Source: Grifola frondosa
Lineage: Eukaryota; Basidiomycota; Agaricomycetes; Polyporales; Grifolaceae
Length of the DNA: 11,674 nt
Direction: 5' to 3'
Assembly: GCA_001683735.1 (NCBI GenBank)
Contig: LUGG01000039.1
Location: forward strand, 1-11,674
Shown here: positions 1 through 8,327 of the stretch, piece by piece
Layout of the letters: each line of letters starts with the position of its first letter
Position numbering within the stretch: the first letter of the stretch is position 1
The notes under the pieces: model-generated
What the model saw: the letters and a program-made list of their open reading frames with translations, nothing else
Database searches by the model: none
Told to the model about the DNA's origin: nothing
Translations under genes and position numbers: made by a program

Positions 1-2
1 AA

Positions 3-1357
3 CGCAAGAAAGCTTCTAGCTCCCAGAAGGTCCAAGGTCCGAGAACGCCGCTAATTGTCAAGGATAGTGCAGGCTTTATGAGTGAAGACGAGGAAGTTGA
101 ACACGAGGCCGCTAAGTCCAGTCCTGTCAAAGGGGGACAACGGCTAACAAGCAATGTATGTGATTTACATGTTAGAAGTGAAGTACTAAACGTCACGCAC
201 ACTCAGGGCATTGTCACGGTCACAGCAGTGAAAACTGAACCCTCCGAATCTGGCGACCTGGTCGAGTCAGCCCATGTGAAGAAATCCAGTGGAAGCAAAC
301 CTTCCTCTCGGGTGGAGTCGTGGTACAAGGCCTCTCGGAATTACGAGCTACCGGACGGAACAGCAATTCGGTTCTCACGTCTGTTCATGCCGACCATTAT
401 CGCATACGTTATGTCGCTTGAAAACCCTTGGTCGTTTGTTGAGCCGGGCGCTAAGGACATGTCGCAGAACCTCAAGATCTGTAGTGTGTTGTGGGATCTT
501 ACGTATGGAGACGTTGAGGCGCCGGACCCGATCAACTTGCTTTGCTACAAGGTGAGTTTAACGCACAATCTTGAAAGTACTTACTACGACCCATCTACCC
601 GCAGATAACCCAGAAATTGAGCGAGCATCGGCACTCGATAGGCAATAAGGCGATCCGCGACTGGGACAAGATCTTCAAGAAGGACCCGTCTACAGCTTAT
701 GATCTTGCCGAACGAGCGAAGGCTGCGACAATGATTCTGAGAGACGACGAGTTTCTTTATTCGAATCCTAAGGTTTGCATTCATTACCTTTCAATCACAC
801 AATTCAATCATTTCGTCAATAGGTTCAAGAGGGCCTTTTTCGCACTCCGGTCATCCTCTCAGTTCTTGGCCACCATCTTAACTTGGTCGGAAGTACAATC
901 AGCATCCCTGGCTTGTACAGAAGCGAGGAGGATGCCTGGCCTATTGGTGCGATCGCTATTTCGGCAGCCGCGGTACGTACAAATAGGCAAAATAAACCCA
1001 ACCCAGCTGATCTGATGGCAGAGTGAGCGAGCGCTCTGGTTGTTTTCTGAGGAGCGCGTCTACGTCACTCCCGGTGATAAGGTCAAGTATCCCGAGCGGG
1101 AGTTCAGCGAGAAGAATGCCAACGAAAGCAAGTACCATAACCATTTTAGTGATGGCAGGTGGGGCAGTGCAATGCGCGAATATTCTGACTCGGCGGTGAG
1201 GCTTTCCCGGGGGAAGATTCTGTCCATCATCAAGAGAGCTGGACCTACTCCCGACGTCATCGTTATATCGGATGACGATGTCCCGAAGACACGCAAACGC
1301 CGTATGCTCGTAGACAATGCACCAGACTCCGATTCTGGTGATTGCGAGGATGAGTAG
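3..1357 (+). CDS. Basidiomycete nuclear-type protein of unknown function, 5'-partial, four exons
   Basis: Exons 3-551, 605-772, 823-972 and 1022-1357 join in phase 0 across GT-AG introns of 53, 50 and 49 nt and give 400 residues. The frame is open from base 3, upstream of the first ATG (78), so the gene probably begins outside the window; ATG 78 is only a fallback start. Residues 1-110 are charged and probably disordered, with a VKTE sequence at 76-79 that fits the SUMO consensus. A folded part follows, with a VILSVLGHHLNLVG-like helix near 249-262 and PIGAIAISAAASERALWLF around 280-298. The C-terminus has VIVISDDD (368-375), then the basic KTRKRR and an acidic end. The folded part reminds me, from memory, of the uncharacterised basidiomycete DUF6532 group, but this is weak. 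Splicing is well supported because every junction preserves the frame. Function is unknown; nuclear location is inferred from the basic cluster and the SUMO-type motifs. Confidence 0.75.
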
Positions 1358-1362
1358 AACCA

Positions 1363-1409
1363 GTACGCACGTCCATTTCTTTTTGATCATTGTTAACTAT
1401 ATGTTACAG
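1363..1409 (+). other. Possible 3'UTR intron
   Basis: Five bases after the TAG stop of the first gene there is a GTACGC donor, a GTTAAC branch-like sequence near 1392 and a TTACAG acceptor ending at 1409, giving a 47-nt intron of the same size class as the coding introns. A competing donor at 1338 (GTGATT) with the same acceptor would bypass the stop and add a short alternative C-terminus. Neither can be decided without transcript data. Confidence 0.3.
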
Positions 1410-2010
1410 TACATAAACGAGCGGCTGCAAATTCCGCGCCTCGAATACCCCGACTTGCATGAAGCCGATTACATCTTTCCGTTCTCTCCACATTTTCACA
1501 TGCCTTCCTTCGCCGAACTCTATCTCCGCTCTCTTCTCTCTACCACAGCCTGCACGAGCGTGCGCCTCGAATACGCCAATGTCTATGCCGTCTACATCTC
1601 TCCATATGCACACTATGTTTCATATGTTTCCCTTTTCTAATCCCTCCATTTTTCTATGACCATTCGGACTTCTAACTCGTACTATCTCCACTCCTTTGTG
1701 CTGTCTTGTGCTTTCTTATGATCTCATGCCCTCCCGTGCGCCGCGCTGTCCTATGCTCATATTTCTCACGGTTTTTCACCGGACTGTTTATGTTGCGTAC
1801 AAGCTACCTGGTTGGCCTGGATGGTCTCTTTGTTAGCTTGTTGGTCTGGATAGTCTTACAGAGCTTCGAGATGGTCTTTGATAGCTTGTATTTCTGTTTC
1901 CAGCTTACATGTCTTAATTTGACTTTTATGCTCACATTCATCTGAAGTCTCTGAAACATCTGAGTTCTCGGTGCTTCAGCTGAAATCACAACTTTTTCAT
2001 ATTTGAGGTC

Positions 2011-2056
2011 TTGAGCATCTTGAGCATCTTGAAGCATCTGGAACATCTTGAACATC
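2011..2056. repeat. Minisatellite, about five 9-10 bp units
   Basis: Five consecutive units of the form TTGAGCATC / TTGAGCATC / TTGAAGCATC / TGGAACATC / TTGAACATC are directly visible, followed by a degenerate unit with a T-run and a further GAACACATC near 2065-2073. The array lies about 40 bp beyond the stop codon of the minus-strand gene, so it may sit in its 3'UTR. Unit-length variation (9 versus 10) argues against selection for a protein frame. Confidence 0.8.
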
Positions 2057-2098
2057 TTGATTTTTTGAACACATCTGGCAGTGCACAAAGCTGATAAT

Positions 2099-3263
2099 TC
2101 AGATGGCCCCAGACAAGAAAGACAAATTCAGAGAGGGGGACCTTATGGATGGTCTGGTAGGTCTTGTTCGCTCGGGGTGTCTTGTACAAGACACTCCAGA
2201 CGAAAAAGTGTAAATAAGACAGGTTTGCATTTTGCTGATGCAGGCGACCAGTTCGAGGCTCATGTTCACCTCACTGTCACCTATAATACGTTCTGTCAAG
2301 GTGTATATATCCAAATCATTGGCCCCGCTGTGCTTGACCTGCAAATGCATAGCGTGAATGTTCAATGCTGTGAGCACCTCAGAATTGACACACCTCGTCT
2401 TTGAAGAACCACCGCTTGGAAGTCAATGCGTTGCTCACCGCAGTCTCGACTGTAGCCCAGTGAGAGCGGTTCTTCTCAACGTTGCATGGGAGATCAAATC
2501 GCAGTCGTTTGATAATAGTCTGGTGAATGTTCAACTTACAATGGGATATTGCAGCGAGATTAACAGGGTACGTACAAGGACATGATTGATAGGCACTTTC
2601 TCACGATAGCCATGCAAGTTCGGTGACAGAAGGACAGCATGAGCATACTTCGCAATGTTTCCCTGAGAGATCACATGAGTGGTTATAATCGGATAGAATC
2701 AATCGACTCCGAGTACGCACCCTCAGCGCCTTCGATGGTCCCTCCCACACATTCTTGTCATCCTCAAGCTTGACAAGCTTCTTCTGAGTGGCAAGTAGCT
2801 TGGTGTAAATCTTCGTGAGCTTCTTCTCTGTTGCAAGCTAATACAACAAGTGAGAGCCTGGTCAAAAAAATCACTGAATTGACTTTACCTTGCTAAACTC
2901 TTGAACATCCGCTGTCTCAGAGGCATCAAGCTTAGCGCGCTTACACTCCTTCTCTGTGAATGCGGAGAGATTGGTACTGCTGAATCGATCTGGAACTTGG
3001 GACTGGGAGGTGCCCGGTGTGGCCTGTGAGTGTCCAGGTGTGCTCGGAGTCAGACGGTGCGTCGTATTGTTGTTTTCGTCGTCGTCCGAGCTCTCATTAT
3101 CATCACTGTCTTCCTCCCTGCGACGCTTGCGTGGATGAGATGCGGGAGAAGGTGAGCGTTCGAGAGGATGTGATTCTGGGGAAGGTGGATGAGCGAGAGT
3201 AGCTCGTGGTGTTGCAGGAAGTTGCTTCATTGCAGCACTGAGTGCAGTGCGGTCAATGCCCAT
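2099..3263 (-). CDS. Agaricomycete coiled-coil protein with conserved domain of unknown function, five exons
   Basis: Read on the minus strand, exons 3263-2889, 2837-2721, 2662-2576, 2519-2394 and 2338-2099 join in phase 0 across introns of 51, 58, 56 and 55 nt, giving 314 residues. The start at 3263 (ATGGGC) is preferred over one 40 codons upstream (3383), because the extra residues are hydrophobic and would invade the divergent promoter. Residues 1-125 are Pro/Ser-rich with a basic PRKRRREED nuclear-signal-like cluster and an acidic Ser/Asp run. Residues 126-165 are Lys/Leu-rich and look like a coiled coil. Then comes KYAHAVLLSPNLHGYREKVP, a run ending in RLRFDLP, and DIYTLTERIIG, which I recognise as a pattern recurrent in unnamed Agaricomycete proteins. 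After residue about 273 the sequence turns low-complexity, where I would expect a further conserved helix, so the C-terminus may be truncated or diverged. Function is unknown. It is transcribed divergently from the transposase-like gene. Confidence 0.75.
2177..2194. repeat. Perfect 18-bp palindrome
   Basis: GTGTCTTGTACAAGACAC reads identically on both strands. Extra half-sites are nearby: GTCTTGT at 2161-2167, and outer arms GTCTGG (2152-2157) and CCAGAC (2196-2201). It lies inside the last exon of the minus-strand gene, in the part whose protein sequence no longer resembles the conserved family. Confidence 0.85.
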
Positions 3264-3446
3264 GATAACGAAATTTAGGTCGGATTTGAGAAGTCTGTAA
3301 TAAATGTTGAAAGGAAAGGGAAGTGAGAGCATAGAAAGCTGTGAATGTGCTTTGATCAGAGTGGCAACAGTGGTTAGCCACAATGTTTGAGAGTTGTGGG
3401 TGGCTCCATCCCACAGACATCACCGAGGACCTTCAACGCCCAAGTT
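3264..3446. promoter_or_regulatory. Divergent promoter with GTGG/CCAC inverted repeats
   Basis: Only 183 bp separate the start codon of the minus-strand gene (3263) from the preferred start of the plus-strand transposase-like gene (3447), so both promoters must share this segment. It holds two clear inverted repeats: GTGG-TTAG-CCAC at 3370-3381, with further GTGGC (3361-3365) and GCCAC (3377-3381) arms, and TGTGGG/CCCACA arms with a 9-nt loop at 3395-3415. No convincing TATA box is visible. Use as a shared operator is inference. Confidence 0.45.
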
Positions 3447-4316
3447 ATGGCTCCACGAAAGGCCATTGACACATGTAACGTCATTTTTACATGACTATTA
3501 TAAAAAGAATAGAATATAACACTCACCATGATCCAGGTTTTGAACTAGTTGGCGAAGGAAAGTTTCGATGCAAAGTTTGTCAGCCATACATTGGTGATAG
3601 AACACTTGGCCTATCTGCGCTCAAAGCTCACCTCAAGACCCGAGTGCATGAAGACAGTATACGCTTGACAGCAGAGGAAATACAGCAGCAAGAAGAAGAG
3701 ACACGAATTGAGGAAGTCTTTCAGAGGGATTGGACGAGCGCGTCAATACCTGCATGGGCACCAGAAGCTCCCCGGCCTCGAGCCAAACACGTTCGAATGG
3801 TTCCGGAGGTGGTGACATTCTTGAACCAGATTTATGATGAGGATATCATTATATCAATTGGCGAGCCAAGTCAACCAAAGGATGATCGTAATCGGGTTGA
3901 ACAAGAATATGAAAACTTTCAACTGGGCACCGCAATACGCATGGCAAATTCACTCGGAATTGAGCATGAAGGAGTGATTGACGAGGAGCATGAAGATGAC
4001 GAGTTGGTAAATAGCTTGTTAACAAACATTATGCAAGTACATGGTGCGTTGAATCCTCCGATACTATTTACTTGGTACCATTCGAGCTTGCTTAGCGTGA
4101 CATTAAATTCAGATCTCGGTGACGATCCCGACGGTGATGAGGCTCACGCACATGAATTTGGTTTTGAGAATGGTTCTCAACGCCCCGCAGGCCAGTGGTT
4201 TCCATATCCTAATAAAACTGTAAGTAAAATTACATGAATCTTCGGGTATGCTGACAGGAGTGATTCTATCACAGCACTTGCTCCTTGATATTCTGGACAA
4301 TTTGCCCAGATTATGA
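3447..4316 (+). CDS. Truncated zinc-finger product predicted from the broken gene
   Basis: With normal splicing (3447-3474, 3537-4043, 4113-4219, 4275 onward) translation stops at TGA 4314-4316 after 227 residues. The product would carry the CxxC...HxxxxxH finger (C21, C24, H41, H47), a Gln/Glu-rich helix near 53-75 and an acidic stretch, but no catalytic core. Such DNA-binding-only fragments of transposases can in principle act as repressors of the full-length protein, but nothing in the sequence shows this happens here. The intron at 4044-4112 is 69 nt, a multiple of three and free of stops, so its retention would also be translatable. Confidence 0.35.
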
Positions 4317-4561
4317 ATCTCAGATGCCTTGATGCGCATGATTTTATGGGTCATGCGTGAGGCTGGTGCAAATGATGTCCCATCTTTTTCTGCGCTTCGA
4401 AAATTCCAAGACCAGTTGCGGCGTGACGCAGGAATCAAGACGCTGAAGTTCGAGTCACCTCAGCAGAATATTTTTACATGAATGATATCGTGACGCTAAT
4501 TGCCAAAGTGTGTACCAAGATAATATTAATAGTTCTCTTATTCTGAGAAAGAAAATCACAG

Positions 4562-7500
4562 GATTACACGAATCCCCTGACCGCACCGTTGTTGGTCCGG
4601 TATCCGCACAAATCTGATATAATATCAGAAGTCTGGCATGGAGAGAAGCTGAACACGGCTCTTCCATTGCATCAGCTCTGCCCACACTATGTCGATGACA
4701 GTGGCAATTTCTTCTATGTTGATGAATTTGCCCGTCTCCACAATGGTCAGATTGTCATCCCGAAACGTTGGAAACGACGCGATGATCATGCACTCTGGGC
4801 AGATGCTTACCTCATTGTCGAACTTGAGCAACAGGCTGACTTTATATTATATACAGTTCTTGACCAACAGATGATTGAGATTGAATCCAGAGCATTTAGG
4901 ATGAATTATCTTGATCTCCGTGAACATCATCAACTCCCTCGATGTGACGGTGAGTGCAATATTTTATATTCAGTGAAAAACACTAAAATTTATCTCTAGA
5001 ATTAAGTCAGAAACATGTCTCTGTAATGCCAAATCCACTGCGAGAACTTGCGCAGGGAGAGCCATTATACTCAAGCTGGATTACAGTATGGGGTGACGAT
5101 GTCTCCGGAAATCGGTCAAAAGCTTGGAACAAGCATTGGAACATTTATATCACCCACGCTAACCTTCCTCGTCATGTTCTACAGCAGGAATTTCACGTAC
5201 ATTTTGGTTCCACCTCGCCGAATGCCTCTGTCCCTGAGCAATTTGGTGCAGTCAAGCAAATGATTGAGTGAGTTGCCTTCAAACTGCCACATTCACTCTC
5301 AAGTTTATTTTGAATTAGAAATACCCACGTGCATCCAGTGCGAGTTCAGGATCCAATTACTGGGCAATTTTGTCGATTTCGCATTTTTGCAATCGATGCA
5401 GATGCTGATAACCCCATGCAGAGCGAGGAGTGTGGTCATATTGGCGGCAACGGACTTCACGACTGCCGCAAGTGTCATCGTGGTGGTCCAGAGGGATTCA
5501 AGGTCACAAACGATGGCTACGACAGTTTATTTCATGTGCGTATTGAACTCATTGCTATGTACACTATAACTTAAATAATAAGCCTATTATAGCCTCAACA
5601 GCCCCGCCACTCTACAGAAACTCTCACTGAAGTCAAACATCAAGTTTCTCTGGCTTGTAAAGGCATCGAGGCTAATGTCAAGAAGCGTCAAACAGATTCT
5701 GGCGTAAAAGACGCTTACACTCAACACTGGATTGAATATCTTCTGGCACGCTTTCAACAACTGAAGGCCGAGGATCCGAATCGCTCAGATAATGACATCA
5801 CACGGGAACTAGAAGCATTTGTTACACAGCGTGGAAATGAACTCTATAACCCCTTCCTCCAGCTTGAAGGTAACAGTGATATTACCTTGTTTATTCATCA
5901 TCTTCGGCTCTTATTGACTGAACTCATAGGCTTCGATGTTAACCTCGATACACCAGTCGAGCTGCTTCATACCGTTTTGCTCGGGATTGTTAAGTATGCT
6001 TGGCATATGACACATTCATCCTTGTCCAAGCAACAACTAGATCATTTCTTTGTGAAGCTCCAATCAAGCTCCGTGGACGGTTTGACTATCGCGCCTATTC
6101 GGGCAAATTACCTTCGACAGTATAGAAACTCACTGGTTGGTCGACAGTTTAAACAAGTGCTGCAAACGAGCATATTTCACCTCTACGGAATGATAGATGA
6201 CCTTCATTTCTCACTGTGGCAAGCTGTCGGCACCCTGTGTGCCTTACTTTGGTTTCCGGAAATAAAAAATATGACAGAATATTTGGTAAGTGACTCACGC
6301 TGCCCCGATTGACACGAGCACTGACTGCTGTTATCAGGCAGACTTGAAAATTGCTACAAACAATGTACTGGATCTATTTGCTCTCATTGATCCATCCAAG
6401 ATCTGGTCCAAAATCAAGCTTCACATTCTCGCACACGTACATGAAGACATCTCTCGCTTTGGACCTATTATTGGCCGTTCGACCGAGATTTTTGAATGCT
6501 TCAATGCCATTTTTCGGTTTTGCGCTGTCTTAACTAATCGACGGTCTCCGAGTCATGACATTGCGATGCAGCTCGCCGATCAGGAGGCCCTCAAACAGCG
6601 TATAACGGGTGGCATGTGGCAACAATCCGAAAGCGAGTGGGTACAGGCATCCTCACAAGTTCGTGGTATGTTACAGAAGCACAAAATTCTCCAAAATCAC
6701 CTCGGATGGTCTGTAGATAAGCCCACTGATGCAGGTAAGCTGCATGCACAGGTTCACAGTCACCTTCGGATGAACTGATATCTTACTAGGTTCTGCCACT
6801 CCAGTACCGGAGCACCGTCGACAAGAACTCCAGTGGTGTCAAACAGATGCTCTGAAGACCGTGAACTGCCCCGAGCATGATGAGAAATCAATTTGGTGGC
6901 CTGGTGAGAAGGTAATTGCACAATCCGGCGATGTTTGTAAAGTTGGTTTCTGGGTTTTTGCTTCCTCGCCCTTTACGGTGTGTTCACGCTCTTGGCTGAT
7001 ATCCTTGAACTAGCCGCTCATGTTTTTGTCCGCTCAGACGGGTGGTATTGTTGGTCGTATCACCCAAATTCTCATTCAACCACCTCGTCGTGCAGTACTT
7101 ATAATCATTGATCAATTCTACATTGGGTCCGAGCAACATCATATATACAAGATGCCGGTATTAAGCCTACGCCAGAATGAACACACCTTCGTGACTATTG
7201 ATTCTAAGGTGAGTGAAACTCAACTCCGATAGTCATTCAACTCACTGCCGCACTTCAGAAAATCAATTTTGCCATAAATGTACAGCACGACTGTAACTTT
7301 GCCAAATGCATGGCGTCTGGCTCCCGACCAAGGATGCAAGAACGTGAAGATACCGGTCTACGTGATGCATGCATAGAACATAAGCCAATTGAGCGATATA
7401 TCCTTAACGCTCATGCTTTGCACAATGCTCACCTGCTTCGAGACATGCTACCGCGGTCTTTGACTGCTCCGGTACCGTACCTGCCGAATCGGCGCCAAAA

Positions 7501-7723
7501 ACATGATGACATTGCGACCACTTTGCAAACCGAGTACGACGCCAAGGAACGTAAGAAGGCAGAAGCCCGGGAACGCAAGAAGAAGGAACTACGAGAGCGC
7601 AAGAACCAAGAGAGAGTCACGGGAAAGGAGAAAGAGCAGGAAACCGCCAAAGGGAAAGAAAACGGTGTGGATGATGCAGTCGAAGACTTCCCTGTAGCAA
7701 AGAAACGTTGTAGATATGATTAG
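4562..7723 (+). CDS. Intact 3' part of the transposase-like gene (exons 5-13)
   Basis: From 4562 to the TAG at 7721-7723 the reading frame is unbroken across nine exons (2727 nt, 908 codons plus stop), and all eight internal splice junctions keep frame. This part holds every putative catalytic motif ([17 protein letters not shown]), the Cys/His insertion and the coiled-coil tail. It lacks only the zinc finger and the region coded by exon 4. An automated gene finder might call it as a separate gene starting at an internal codon. If exon 4 is skipped in mRNA it stays joined in frame to the zinc-finger exons, because exon 3 ends and exon 5 begins in phase 0. Confidence 0.6.
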
Positions 7724-8327
7724 TAGAGACCCTCAAAGCACATGAGCACTCACCCTCGGGAACGTCTGATCACACATGCGAATTTTCACATGCATAACTG
7801 CCAATTGGAACGTTGGAGCCGCATCTGTTTTGCAGACTTCCTCAACCGTGCATTACACATGCAATCTACCGATTCAGCGGAGAATATCCTTGTGTGCCAC
7901 TCACATGAAAATTATTGATAATATCACATGTTTAGAGGTTAGATTACATATGAATTATTCCGAGAAAGACATCTGCGCCAAACCGTGAAATGGCGAAGGA
8001 TTCCGTGCGCGATGCAGAAGGGACCGAACCGCAACTAGCACAAGCGAACGCCGCATGAAAGTCACGCCTGGGAAAGTTGGAGGTGTATGAGATGCAACAA
8101 TCTACAAAGATAGAGATATCGTCCCAGGAGAAATCACAGGAAGTAACGTGTCCGGTGTAGCATGCGGCAGAGAGAGATAACGATATCCATGAGCTGCGAA
8201 TACGTGATGGTCATCAGAGATATGATATGCTATAATAAACAATACGAGCTTAGATCCACAACACCGTCCGAGGACAAACAAACCGAGCATCAGAACCCCC
8301 ACGAAGCCCGTCCATCGACCTAGCACA
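7724..8327. other. Convergent intergenic region
   Basis: This lies between the 3' ends of the transposase-like gene and the membrane-protein gene. The left 210 bp hold the CACATG cluster described separately. An AT-rich stretch follows around 7908-7960 with a short ATTAT/ATAAT inverted repeat. From 7990 to 8327 I see no splice-supported coding sequence, RNA gene or clear repeat. Confidence 0.5.
7739..7930 (+). repeat. Cluster of six CACATG motifs
   Basis: CACATG occurs on the plus strand at 7739, 7773, 7787, 7856, 7902 and 7925, all in the same orientation, starting 16 bp past the stop of the transposase-like gene. The flanks are not conserved beyond A/T-rich context. CACATG is also an E-box core (CANNTG). 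Two readings are possible: subterminal binding repeats of a mobile element, or a regulatory cluster. Confidence 0.6.

Larger units (their letters stand above)
1358..2098. other. Intergenic region between tail-to-tail genes
   Basis: This separates the 3' ends of the first gene (plus) and the second gene (minus). The plus strand is strongly pyrimidine-rich from about 1460 to 1780. The 13-bp sequence GCGCCTCGAATAC occurs twice in direct orientation (1436-1448 and 1562-1574). Around 1817-1888 there are imperfect repeats of CTGGATGGTC and TAGCTTG. Several open frames exist but none shows a convincing start, splice pattern or recognisable domain, so no gene is called. Confidence 0.5.
3447..7723 (+). 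pseudogene. Large zinc-finger, DDE-transposase-like protein; 13 exons, broken in exon 4
   Basis: Exons 3447-3474, 3537-4043, 4113-4219, 4275-4507, 4562-4949, 5000-5267, 5319-5535, 5593-5869, 5930-6285, 6338-6734, 6790-6977, 7038-7208 and 7259-7723 join through GT-AG introns of 50-69 nt. They total 3602 nt, one short of 1201 codons. Two lesions lie in exon 4: an in-frame TGA (4314-4316) and a one-base loss in the T5 run at 4471-4475. Numbering as if the missing base were present: a C2H2/BED-like finger at C21, C24, H41, H47; an acidic region near 150-190; WGDDVSGN with D454/D455; DADADNPM with D537-D541; a Cys/His cluster at C549, H551, C560, C563, H564; [20 protein letters not shown] with E844; and a Lys/Arg/Glu-rich coiled tail ending in KKRCRY. 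I recognise the family as widespread and unnamed in Agaricomycetes. The transposase role and the catalytic residues are inference from motif spacing. The first exon (MAPRK...) is chosen because its splice preserves frame; an alternative unspliced start is ATG 3491. Confidence 0.75.

Noticed and set aside
1317..1640. Open 107-codon plus-strand frame (and its minus-strand partner 1404-1613)
   Set aside because: It starts inside the last exon of the first gene in another frame, has no recognisable domain, and runs through pyrimidine-rich DNA that is poor in stops.
1804..2088. Minus-strand frame with Met/Lys/Gln/Asp repeats
   Set aside because: The repeats are the translation of the minisatellite; there is no splice or domain support.
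3447..7723. KDZ (CxC) or Plavaka transposase identity
   Set aside because: The motifs I associate with those families (CxC zinc motif; the Plavaka GNIP and DYPEQ-type motifs) are not seen. The [21 protein letters not shown] set points to a different family.
2060..8040. Terminal inverted repeats or target-site duplications bounding the divergent gene pair
   Set aside because: I compared the sequence left of 2100 and of 3447 with the reverse complement of 7724-8100 by eye and found only short, chance-level matches. No CACTA-type ends were found, so no element boundary is called.
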